From NCBI GenBank assembly GCA_937902395.1, contig CALGTV010000076.1, forward strand, positions 1 through 17,246: a stretch of DNA of 17,246 bases, in the 5' to 3' direction. The DNA comes from an uncultured Ruminococcus sp. Lineage in GTDB: Bacteria > Bacillota > Clostridia > Oscillospirales > Ruminococcaceae. Below the pieces are notes generated by a model. That model was not told where the DNA came from. It searched no databases and was given only the letters and a program-made list of their open reading frames with translations. This document shows, piece after piece, positions 7,251 through 13,766 of the stretch (position 1 is its first letter; the number at the start of each line of letters is the position of its first letter). The position numbers and the translations under genes are program-made.

Positions 7251-7297
7251 TACAACTTTTGCGTATTTCAAAACAGTTAAATTATGAATCAAAAAGT

Positions 7298-7326
7298 TTG
7301 ACTTTTGAGTTTAAACCTGATATAAT
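7298..7326 (+). promoter_or_regulatory. SigA promoter of the first fic gene
   Basis: TTGACT (7298-7303), 17-nt spacer, TATAAT (7321-7326). The spacer contains TTTTGAGTTT (7303-7312), the same half-site as the large inverted repeat just downstream. The expected start is near 7333, at the edge of that repeat, leaving a leader of about 110 nt. Confidence 0.82.
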
Positions 7327-7367
7327 TATAAAAGCAAACTCAAAATAAGCTGATTTTGAGTTTGCTT
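7303..7367 (+). promoter_or_regulatory. Putative operator: 15-bp inverted repeat plus a third half-site at the fic promoter
   Basis: A perfect 15-bp inverted repeat, AAGCAAACTCAAAAT (7332-7346) and its complement (7353-7367), with a 6-nt centre, straddles the predicted transcription start. Its core TTTTGAGTTT recurs a third time at 7303-7312, inside the promoter spacer. Placement over the promoter and start, and the lack of GC content or a U-tract, favour a repressor operator over a terminator. As RNA it could also fold into a stable hairpin. The cognate regulator is not identified; autoregulation by the Fic protein's C-terminal winged helix is a hypothesis. Confidence 0.65.
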
Positions 7368-7443
7368 AATTGAAATTTCATTATGTATACGCAATGAATA
7401 ATACAATTTGCGTTTATCATAATATATAACAGGAGATGATAAA

Positions 7444-8685
7444 ATGTCACGTAAAAATCTGAAATCATTGTTTCATATGAATTTAGCTGAATATAAAAAC
7501 GAGTATAATCGCCGTTTCAATAGTGAAGATACAATTCATCTGCCGGTATATATCGGGGAAAATCAGGCTTTTATATGCCAGACCCCAGAAATTTATAAAA
7601 TGATTGTAAATATTGAACGCTTAGATAAGGCAGTGGAACTTATCAAACTCCCCCCAGCCGCAAAAGAACAATATATGCGTAAATGCCTCATTGATGAAAT
7701 TATTCTGACTAATAATATTGAAGGAGTTCATAGCACACGAAAAGAAATCGGCGATATATTGCATGATTTGTCCAAAAAAAGCAAAAAAAATCGCTTTGTT
7801 GGCTTGGTTGCTAAATATGAAAAGCTTGCACAGCGTGAAAAACTTGATTTCAACTGCTGTGAAGATATACGAAAGCTTTATGATGATATTTTTTATGAGG
7901 AAATCAAAGCTACAGACCCTGAAAATCTGCCTGACGGAAAAATTTTTCGCAAATCTGCCGTTGAAGTCCTTTCCGCTTCTCAAAAGGTAATTCACAAGGG
8001 GCTTTACCCTGAAAGTAAGATAATAGACGCTTTTGAAAAAAGTATTGAAATACTCAACGACAAAAGCATTGATTACCTCATCAGAACAGCCATTTTTCAC
8101 TATCTTTTCGGATATATTCACCCATTCTACGACGGCAACGGCAGAACAAGCCGTTTTATAAGCAGTTATCTGTTATCTCAGAATCTCAATCCTCTTATTG
8201 CTTTCAGGTTGTCCTATACTATCAAGGAAAATATCAAAAAATATTACGAAGCTTTTGATATATGCAACAATTCGCTGAATAAAGGCGAATTAACGCCATT
8301 TGTTGAAATGTTCCTCAGTGTTGTTGAAACTTCAATGGAGCATCTTCTGAATTCTCTTGAAGAAAAAAGAAATGAACTCAAACATTACAATGAATTTATC
8401 AGAGAGTTCTATGAATACGATAAAAACCTTGCACGTTTATATTATGTGCTTATACAGGCATCATTATTTACAAGTATCGGTATAAGCAGGGATGAACTCA
8501 TCTCTCATATGGAATGTTCGGGAAATACTCTAACAAAAATATTGAATAGAGTACCACAAGAATTATTGTATGTTAATCAACAGAAAAACAGGAAGTTTTA
8601 TTGTTTAAATCGTGATGAGCTTAACAAGCGTATAGAAAAATCCTTTAACGAAAACAGCCACCTTGACATAAATCCCATAAAATGA
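7444..8685 (+). CDS. Fic-domain protein (class II) with C-terminal winged-helix-like domain
   Basis: Fic enzymes usually transfer AMP from ATP to a hydroxyl side chain of a target protein. The complete catalytic motif HPFYDGNGRTSR is at residues 226-237 (His226, Asp230, Arg234, Arg237). The inhibitory motif [ST]xxxE[GN] is present upstream as TNNIEG (89-94), with Glu93 placed to block ATP gamma-phosphate; this makes it class II, self-inhibited. Residues about 330-400 look like a winged helix (IGISRDELISHMECSGNTLTK), common in larger Fic proteins and suggesting DNA binding. The 413-residue length fits this group. AGGAG precedes the ATG at 7444. The gene is AT-richer than purB and stands alone between divergent cyclophilin genes and purB, under a promoter with operator-like repeats. 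The target is unknown. A toxin role is possible, but no adjacent small antitoxin gene is present, as expected when inhibition is internal. Confidence 0.9.
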   Translation: MSRKNLKSLFHMNLAEYKNEYNRRFNSEDTIHLPVYIGENQAFICQTPEIYKMIVNIERLDKAVELIKLPPAAKEQYMRKCLIDEIILTNNIEGVHSTRKEIGDILHDLSKKSKKNRFVGLVAKYEKLAQREKLDFNCCEDIRKLYDDIFYEEIKATDPENLPDGKIFRKSAVEVLSASQKVIHKGLYPESKIIDAFEKSIEILNDKSIDYLIRTAIFHYLFGYIHPFYDGNGRTSRFISSYLLSQNLNPLIAFRLSYTIKENIKKYYEAFDICNNSLNKGELTPFVEMFLSVVETSMEHLLNSLEEKRNELKHYNEFIREFYEYDKNLARLYYVLIQASLFTSIGISRDELISHMECSGNTLTKILNRVPQELLYVNQQKNRKFYCLNRDELNKRIEKSFNENSHLDINPIK

Positions 8686-8691
8686 TATAAT
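8663..8691 (+). promoter_or_regulatory. SigA promoter of purB, overlapping the fic 3' end
   Basis: TTGACA (8663-8668), 17-nt spacer, TATAAT (8686-8691). The -35 and spacer are inside the last codons of fic, and the -10 begins one base after its TGA (8683-8685). A small GGTAT/ATACC hairpin (8707-8720) follows before the RBS. No purine riboswitch or PurR box is evident. Confidence 0.88.
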
Positions 8692-8741
8692 TGTAAGGAA
8701 ATAAAAGGTATGGAAATACCGAAAAATTAAGGAGAATAATT

Positions 8742-10181
8742 ATGAGTGGAAATGTAAACAGCTACGAATCACCTTTTTGCACAAGATATGCCAGCGAGGA
8801 AATGCAGTATATTTTCTCAGCTGATAAGAAATTCACTACATGGAGAAAGCTTTGGGTTGCCCTTGCAAGAGCAGAAATGAAGCTTGGTCTCCCTGTAACA
8901 GAGGCGCAGGTAAAGCAGCTTGAGGAGCATATCAACGATGTTGATTATACTATGGCTGAGGAGCGTGAGAAAATTACACGTCATGACGTAATGGCTCACG
9001 TTTTCACATACGGACAGGCTTGCCCCGATGCAGCAGGTATTATTCACCTTGGTGCAACTTCCTGCTATGTAGGCGATAACACAGATGTTATCATTATGCG
9101 TGACGCTCTTAAAGTTGTCCGCAGAAAGCTTATCAACGTAATGAATAACCTTGCACGATTTGCAGAGGAATACAAGAATATGCCATGTCTTGCATATACA
9201 CACCTCCAGCCTGCACAGCTTACAACAGTTGGCAAGAGAGCTACTCTCTGGCTCAATGAGCTGCTTATGGATTTCAACGATTTGGAATACAGAATGTCAA
9301 CTTTAAGCCTTCTCGGCTCAAAGGGTACAACAGGTACACAGGCTTCATTCATGGAGCTTTTCGAGGGCGATACAGATAAAATCAAGGAACTTGAAAGAAT
9401 GATTGCAGAAGAAATGGGCTTCGATTCCGTTGTTCCTGTTTCAGGTCAGACTTATTCAAGAAAGGTTGACTCTCAGGTTCTTGCTGTACTCAGCGGAATC
9501 GCTCAGACTGCAAGCAAATTCTCCAACGATATGAGACTTCTCCAGAGCTTCAAGGAAATGGAAGAACCCCGTGAGAAGAAGCAGATCGGCTCATCTGCTA
9601 TGGCTTACAAGCGTAATCCTATGAGATGCGAGAGAATCACTTCCCTTGCACGTTATGTTATGATTGACAGCCTTAACCCTGCATTTACAGCAGGTACACA
9701 GTGGTTCGAGAGAACTCTCGACGATTCCGCAAACAAGCGTATTTCCGTTGCTGAGGCATTCCTCGGAGTTGACGCTATACTCAACATCATGATGAATGTA
9801 ACTGACGGACTTGTGGTATATCCCGAGATTATCCGTCGTCGTGTAATGGCTGAGCTTCCCTTTATGGCAAGCGAAAATGTAATGATGAACGCTGTTAAGA
9901 AGGGCGGAAACCGTCAGGAGCTTCACGACAGAATTATGGATTACTCAATGATGGCTGGCGAGCAGGTTAAGGTTTACGGCAAGGACAACAACCTCTGCGA
10001 GCTCATTCTTGCTGACCCAATGTTTATGGTTACAAAGGAGGAGCTTGATGCTGTTCTGAAGCCTGAGAACTATACAGGCAGAAGTTCACAGCAGGTTGAC
10101 GAGTTCCTTGCAGATTTCATCAAGCCTATTCTTGAAGCAAATAAAGACATTCTCGGCGAAAATTTTGAGATGAAGAACTAA
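8742..10181 (+). CDS. purB: Adenylosuccinate lyase PurB
   Basis: PurB cleaves fumarate from SAICAR in the IMP pathway and from adenylosuccinate to give AMP. The 479 residues show the fumarase/aspartase superfamily signature GSSAMAYKRNPMRCE (283-297) with the catalytic serine loop, TRHDVMAH (79-86), IIHLGATSCYVGDNTD (100-115) and YTHLQPAQ (152-159) with the general-acid His154. The length and the C-terminal extension past about 430 resemble the longer ADSL form (like the eukaryotic enzyme) rather than the 430-residue B. subtilis type. AAGGAG precedes the ATG at 8742. It is monocistronic, with its own promoter, and is followed by a hairpin-rich spacer. Codon use is GC-richer than the adjacent fic gene, as expected for a well-expressed housekeeping enzyme. 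Confidence 0.97.
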   Translation: MSGNVNSYESPFCTRYASEEMQYIFSADKKFTTWRKLWVALARAEMKLGLPVTEAQVKQLEEHINDVDYTMAEEREKITRHDVMAHVFTYGQACPDAAGIIHLGATSCYVGDNTDVIIMRDALKVVRRKLINVMNNLARFAEEYKNMPCLAYTHLQPAQLTTVGKRATLWLNELLMDFNDLEYRMSTLSLLGSKGTTGTQASFMELFEGDTDKIKELERMIAEEMGFDSVVPVSGQTYSRKVDSQVLAVLSGIAQTASKFSNDMRLLQSFKEMEEPREKKQIGSSAMAYKRNPMRCERITSLARYVMIDSLNPAFTAGTQWFERTLDDSANKRISVAEAFLGVDAILNIMMNVTDGLVVYPEIIRRRVMAELPFMASENVMMNAVKKGGNRQELHDRIMDYSMMAGEQVKVYGKDNNLCELILADPMFMVTKEELDAVLKPENYTGRSSQQVDEFLADFIKPILEANKDILGENFEMKN

Positions 10182-10185
10182 GATT

Positions 10186-10535
10186 AGCCATTAGCTGATT
10201 AATACAGCTAAAGCTTGAGATTGATGAAAAACTATAAATAAAATGGGATTCTAAAGGGTGAAACCCTTTAGCAGAGTCCAGAGACATCGGCGGGGAGCCC
10301 CCGCTGGCATCATGGTGGGTGCAGGGCAAAGCCCTGCGTAGCGTTCAAGCGCTCTGCAAGGGGTTGCCCGAACGTGAGGCAGGATGCTGTTTGAACGTGA
10401 GGGTATATCGCACTTGGATTTGACTGCGATTGAATTGCAAAGAGGGGCCGCTCTGCAAGAGAGAGCGTCCCCTTGAAAATTATCTTATTGCAGCTTTTTC
10501 GACAGTTTGAGCCATTAGATGATTAATACAACTAA
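10186..10535. repeat. Hairpin-rich intergenic element bounded by 26-bp near-identical direct repeats
   Basis: The 392-nt gap after purB has no supportable gene. Two 26-bp copies beginning AGCCATTAG (10186-10211 and 10510-10535, 24/26 identical) bound it. Each is itself a short inverted repeat: TTAGCTG/CAGCTAA at 10191-10211, and AGCCATTAG/CTAATGGCT at 10510-10540. Between them are perfect hairpins CTAAAGGGT/ACCCTTTAG (10251-10271), GCGGGG/CCCCGC (10290-10304) and GCAGGGC/GCCCTGC (10321-10337). There is also a direct repeat GAACGTGAGG (10370-10379, 10393-10402) and a large hairpin GGGGCCGCTCT/AGAGCGTCCCC (10444-10472) that could end purB transcripts. It is probably a dispersed non-coding element or nested insertion; copy number is unknown. 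Confidence 0.7.
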
Positions 10536-10573
10536 TGGCTTATGACTAAAGGCTTTTATTAAAGGGGATTATT

Positions 10574-11305
10574 ATGAAAAAAGCATTAAAAATAACAAGT
10601 ATGATTCTGGGGATAATCCTGATTCCTATAATTGTTGTTGCTATATGGTTTCCGGGACTTCCGATGCGATTATATGTACAGTTCAAATACGAATTCAGTG
10701 AATCTGATTTTTCCGAATATGAACATTATAACGTTGAAACTCCTGACAGCTTTGTAACTGTGGGAGATGATATGTTTTCGCTCAGAATTCCCTCAAACCT
10801 CGAACACAACAACAGCGATGACGGTGAATATAACTATACAGGGGATAATATTTATCTGAATTTCTACAGGCTTTACAGCGACGGAACATTTTTCAGATAT
10901 ACCTCCAATACTACATTGGAGCAAATGAAGCAATACAACAATGAAATGAAATGCTTTAACGTTCCGTGTCCTGAAACGAATTATGCTCACGCCGCATTTG
11001 TTCACGGATTTTCTCACGAGGATATTCTCGTAAAGGAACGGGGCGATTCTGAAATTATTCTATCCTATGCGGAAATGCGTAAGGACCTTGACGGTATTTT
11101 TGAAAAAAGCTGGCATTTCAGCAATTCCAACGGAGAGGGTATTGTTGAATATATTGGCAAAAACGAAAATAATCAGCGTGTTTATATGCTGTATTTTTTC
11201 AGCAGCAGTAATCTTAACTGCGGATACAGCGTAATGATAGCTGTACCTGAAAGCAATGAAGAACTTGCATGGCAGATAATAAACTCTGTAGAATATATAT
11301 GGTGA
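10574..11305 (+). CDS. Membrane-anchored protein of unknown function
   Basis: A 243-residue protein that I do not recognise. An N-terminal Lys-rich start and one hydrophobic segment (about 6-27, IILIPIIVVAIWFPGLP) suggest a membrane anchor with the rest, about 215 residues, outside the cell. The outer part is acidic and aromatic-rich, with no catalytic motif that I can name; two cysteines (about 127 and 132) flank NVP. AAAGGGG precedes the ATG at 10574. It is the first gene of a tight operon, with a 6-nt gap to the hydrolase gene, then rimM and trmD, so it is probably co-expressed with ribosome and tRNA maturation genes; a functional link is not implied. No clear promoter was found between it and the repeat element. 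It could be a small lipid- or stress-related surface protein, but this cannot be decided. Confidence 0.8.
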   Translation: MKKALKITSMILGIILIPIIVVAIWFPGLPMRLYVQFKYEFSESDFSEYEHYNVETPDSFVTVGDDMFSLRIPSNLEHNNSDDGEYNYTGDNIYLNFYRLYSDGTFFRYTSNTTLEQMKQYNNEMKCFNVPCPETNYAHAAFVHGFSHEDILVKERGDSEIILSYAEMRKDLDGIFEKSWHFSNSNGEGIVEYIGKNENNQRVYMLYFFSSSNLNCGYSVMIAVPESNEELAWQIINSVEYIW

Positions 11306-11311
11306 TTTCTT

Positions 11312-11833
11312 ATGAAAATTCTGACAATTCACGGATATCTGGGAAGTGCAGAAAATGCCGCATACGGCGCTTTACAAGCTCTTGGAATCGAAACTATATC
11401 GCCTCAGCTGGACTACGACAGCGATACTCCTGAGAAGATTCTTGAAAGTCTGCGTAAAATTCTCGATGAGAACCCCTGTGATATGATAGTTGGCACAAGT
11501 CTCGGCGGATTTTTCGCCCTTGCCCTTGCAATTGAGCGGGATATGCCCGCAATGCTGGCGAATCCCTGTCTCATGCCGTTTTTGCATCTGCCACGACTTG
11601 AATATAAGGGTGATATAGGCGGATTTATGCGGATATTCCCCATATTCTCAGAAATTGATAAAAGCAAGGTATATGCTGTTATCGGCGGCAAGGACGAGAT
11701 AATCGACGCACACGACTTTACGATGAATATTATTAACAGATACGATATAGTTCCCGAGGGACTTCATTCGGGACGTACTCTCAATCTAGAATACCATTTC
11801 AGAAAAGAACTTGAAAGAGGCGGTTATATATGA
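11312..11833 (+). CDS. Small alpha/beta hydrolase, YqiA/UPF0227-like esterase
   Basis: A 173-residue single-domain hydrolase. It starts with the oxyanion-strand motif ILTIHGYLGS (3-12), has the nucleophile elbow GTSLGG with Ser63, and the acid strand VIGGKDEIID with Asp128. The probable catalytic His is His152 in EGLHSG. The order and short length match the YqiA/UPF0227 group of bacterial esterases, which hydrolyse short acyl esters; the true substrate is unknown. There is no signal peptide, so it is cytoplasmic. The ATG at 11312 lies 6 nt after the preceding stop with only a weak RBS, suggesting translational coupling. Its TGA overlaps the rimM ATG (ATGA, 11830-11833). The His assignment is tentative, because the canonical GxxH spacing is not obvious. 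Confidence 0.78.
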   Translation: MKILTIHGYLGSAENAAYGALQALGIETISPQLDYDSDTPEKILESLRKILDENPCDMIVGTSLGGFFALALAIERDMPAMLANPCLMPFLHLPRLEYKGDIGGFMRIFPIFSEIDKSKVYAVIGGKDEIIDAHDFTMNIINRYDIVPEGLHSGRTLNLEYHFRKELERGGYI

Positions 11834-12330
11834 AAAAAGAATATCTTGAAGCAGGAAAAATTGTCACAACTCACGGCATACGCGGTGAAGTGAAAATTAT
11901 GCCATACACCGACACTCCCGAACTTCTCTGCGAATTTGACCGCCTGTTTATCGGCAAGGATAAGGCGGAAATTTACATTGACAGAGCGAGAGTGGCAAAA
12001 AATATGGTTATCGCCAAAATCGAGGGAATTGATACCGTTGAGGCGGCTGAAAAATACCGCAATAAAGTGCTGTTTATGCACCGTGATGACCTTGAACTTG
12101 ATGAAGATACCTACTTCATACAGGATTTGATTGATATGGAAGTCAAGGACGTGGACAGCGGATTTGTATACGGCAAAATTACCGATGTTCTGCAAAATGG
12201 TGCTAATGATGTATATGTGATAAAGGGCGACAGGGAATATCTTGTTCCTGCAATTCCCGATGTTGTGATTTCTACGGATATTGACAGCAATATAATGCTA
12301 ATTCGTCCTCTTGAGGGACTTTTTGATTAA
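11830..12330 (+). CDS. rimM: Ribosome maturation factor RimM
   Basis: RimM binds r-protein S19 and assists maturation of the 30S head. The 166 residues show the conserved opening YLEAGKIVTTHGIRGEVKIMPYTD (5-28), the N-terminal PRC-linked beta-barrel, then the second domain with YFIQDLIDMEV (115-125), GKITDVLQNGANDVYVI (136-152) and YLVPAIPDVV (157-166 region) typical of the PRC barrel. Length fits the family (about 165-180). The start ATG overlaps the hydrolase stop by 4 nt, and trmD follows after 9 nt, the classical rimM-trmD pair. rpsP and a KH-domain gene usually precede rimM in Firmicutes but are absent here. Confidence 0.96.
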   Translation: MKKEYLEAGKIVTTHGIRGEVKIMPYTDTPELLCEFDRLFIGKDKAEIYIDRARVAKNMVIAKIEGIDTVEAAEKYRNKVLFMHRDDLELDEDTYFIQDLIDMEVKDVDSGFVYGKITDVLQNGANDVYVIKGDREYLVPAIPDVVISTDIDSNIMLIRPLEGLFD

Positions 12331-12339
12331 GGTGAATTT

Positions 12340-13053
12340 ATGAAAATTGAAATAGCAACCCTTTTCCCCGAAATGTGCGAAGCCGTACTTGGCGAAAGCA
12401 TAGTGGGAAGAGCGAGAAAAGCAGGAAAAATCGAGGTTTCCTGCCGACAGATACGTGAATATACGCAGGATAAGCACCGCCGTGTTGATGATACCCCCTA
12501 CGGCGGCGGTATGGGCATGGTTATGCAGTGCGAGCCGATTTACAACTGCTATAAGGCAGTATGTGAGGATTTGGGCACAAAGCCCCATACTATATATATG
12601 TCCCCGAAAGGCAAGGTGCTGACGGAGCAGAGAGCCGTGGAATTGTCTAAAATGGACAATATTCTCATTATCTGCGGTCACTACGAGGGAGTTGACCAGC
12701 GCGTACTTGATAAGATAGTAGACGAGGAGATATCAATCGGCGATTATGTTCTCACAGGCGGCGAATTGCCTGCCCTTGTGCTGACCGATGCTGTGGCACG
12801 TCTATGCCCCGGAGTGCTTTCAGATGATGTGTGCTTTACCGACGAGAGCATTTACAGCGGATTGCTGGAATATCCCCAGTATACCCGCCCTGAAATATGG
12901 GAAGATATGGCTGTTCCTCCCGTTCTGCTGACAGGACATCACAAAAATATTGAAAAATGGCGGCATGAGCAGAGTATTGAACTTACCAAGGAACGCCGTC
13001 CTGACTTGTATGAAAAATATATTTTGGAGAATTCCGACAAAAAATGCCGATAA
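12340..13053 (+). CDS. trmD: tRNA (guanine-N1-)-methyltransferase TrmD
   Basis: TrmD methylates G37 next to the anticodon (m1G37) using S-adenosylmethionine, which prevents frameshifting. The 237 residues show all family hallmarks: IATLFPEM (5-12), the RVDDTPYGGGMGMVM substrate loop (48-62), ILIICGHYEGVDQRV (107-121), and the trefoil-knot SAM site EISIGDYVLTGGELPAL (129-145). The C-terminal helical domain contains LLEYPQYTRP and VLLTGHHKNIEKWR. Length is standard (about 230-250). The start lies 9 nt after rimM, with GGTGAATTT as a modest RBS. It is the last gene of the operon; rplS, the usual next gene, is not here, and no clear terminator follows the stop at 13053. Confidence 0.97.
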   Translation: MKIEIATLFPEMCEAVLGESIVGRARKAGKIEVSCRQIREYTQDKHRRVDDTPYGGGMGMVMQCEPIYNCYKAVCEDLGTKPHTIYMSPKGKVLTEQRAVELSKMDNILIICGHYEGVDQRVLDKIVDEEISIGDYVLTGGELPALVLTDAVARLCPGVLSDDVCFTDESIYSGLLEYPQYTRPEIWEDMAVPPVLLTGHHKNIEKWRHEQSIELTKERRPDLYEKYILENSDKKCR

Positions 13054-13408
13054 TAGACAAAATGTATAAACAGTCGATAAGAAGGCACCGTATATCCATT
13101 GTTAATATTAACCATAAACTTTTAGTATATATTAATTAAGCTTATCCCAATAGAAAAATACAACATATATCAACTTAGAAAACTGTTGAACTTTCACAAT
13201 ATTCTATTCATATATCGTTCATATTCTCCATAGTGAATATGAACAAGGCAAAGTTGAAAATTTCTCTCTCCTTGCACTTAAATGTAGAAAATATAGCAAA
13301 GTGGCATTTTTAAATAAAAAAGCCGTTGACTATGCAAAAAAATGAATGTATAATATATTACAGCAAAGGAAATAAATTTTGCAGGACATATCGCACTGAT
13401 GTGTCAAT
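13054..13408. other. AT-rich spacer between trmD and the HPr gene with a 10-bp inverted repeat
   Basis: About 376 nt separate trmD from the HPr start, with no plausible ORF. The notable structure is a perfect inverted repeat GTTCATATTC (13217-13226) / GAATATGAAC (13235-13244) around an 8-nt centre, with an extra TTCATAT half copy at 13207-13213, 11 bp before the first arm's TTCATAT. It lies about 80-110 bp upstream of the promoter at 13326-13354, a position compatible with an activator site or a trmD 3' structure lacking a U-tract. Otherwise I see nothing definite. Confidence 0.5.
13326..13354 (+). promoter_or_regulatory. SigA promoter of the HPr gene
   Basis: TTGACT (13326-13331), 17-nt spacer, TATAAT (13349-13354). 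The start would be near 13361, with a leader of about 70 nt to the ATG at 13430. No clear cre box was found. Confidence 0.85.
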
Positions 13409-13429
13409 ATGAGAATAGGAGAGTTGAAT

Positions 13430-13702
13430 ATGTTTGTCAGAGAAGTATTGGTCAAGAATCAGGTAGGCCTTCATGCAAGACCTGCAACATTTTTCATCCA
13501 GAAAGCTAACGAATTCAAGGCATCAATCTGGATTGAAAAGGAAGAGCGCAGAGTAAATGCAAAGAGCTTACTCGGTATCCTTTCACTCGGAATTGTAGGC
13601 GGTACAAATGTAAAGATTATCGCTGACGGTGCTGACGAGAGAGCTGCTGTTGACGCTCTTGTTGATCTCGTAGACAGTGGTTTCAGCGAGGAAAACAGAT
13701 AA
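13430..13702 (+). CDS. ptsH: HPr-family phosphocarrier protein
   Basis: HPr relays phosphate from Enzyme I to sugar-specific EII proteins, and in Firmicutes its Ser46-phosphorylated form is the CcpA corepressor. The ATG at 13430 follows AGGAG with good spacing and gives a 90-residue protein in which the phosphorylated His falls exactly at position 15 (VGLHARPAT, 12-20) and the regulatory Ser exactly at 46 (NAKSLLGILSLGI, 43-55). This is why I prefer it over the in-frame ATG at 13409. Both residues are intact, so this is a full HPr rather than a Crh-like form without His15. ptsI is not adjacent. It has its own promoter and a strong terminator (13723-13753), so it is monocistronic. Some clostridia use HPr mainly for regulation, and whether a PTS exists cannot be seen here. 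Confidence 0.93.
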   Translation: MFVREVLVKNQVGLHARPATFFIQKANEFKASIWIEKEERRVNAKSLLGILSLGIVGGTNVKIIADGADERAAVDALVDLVDSGFSEENR

Positions 13703-13722
13703 GAAAGAAATATATATTTTAA

Positions 13723-13753
13723 GGGCGTTACAGATGTAACGCCCGTTGTTTTT
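13723..13753 (+). terminator. Rho-independent terminator after the HPr gene
   Basis: Perfect 9-bp stem GGGCGTTAC (13723-13731) / GTAACGCCC (13736-13744), AGAT loop, followed by GTTGTTTTTG. It lies between convergent HPr and spoIVB genes and may also serve spoIVB, since the minus-strand side reads into an A/T-rich tract. Confidence 0.9.
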
Positions 13754-13766
13754 GTGTGTCTTACGG

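Noticed and set aside
7332..7367. The 15-bp inverted repeat as a rho-independent terminator
   Set aside because: The stem is AT-rich, there is no U-tract after it, and it lies just after a promoter rather than after a gene.
8692..8741. Purine riboswitch before purB
   Set aside because: The leader is only about 45 nt, too short for the three-way junction, and shows only a 5-bp hairpin.
10126..10329. A 67-codon minus-strand ORF at the end of purB
   Set aside because: It overlaps the purB 3' end and hairpins of the repeat element, with no RBS or family pattern.
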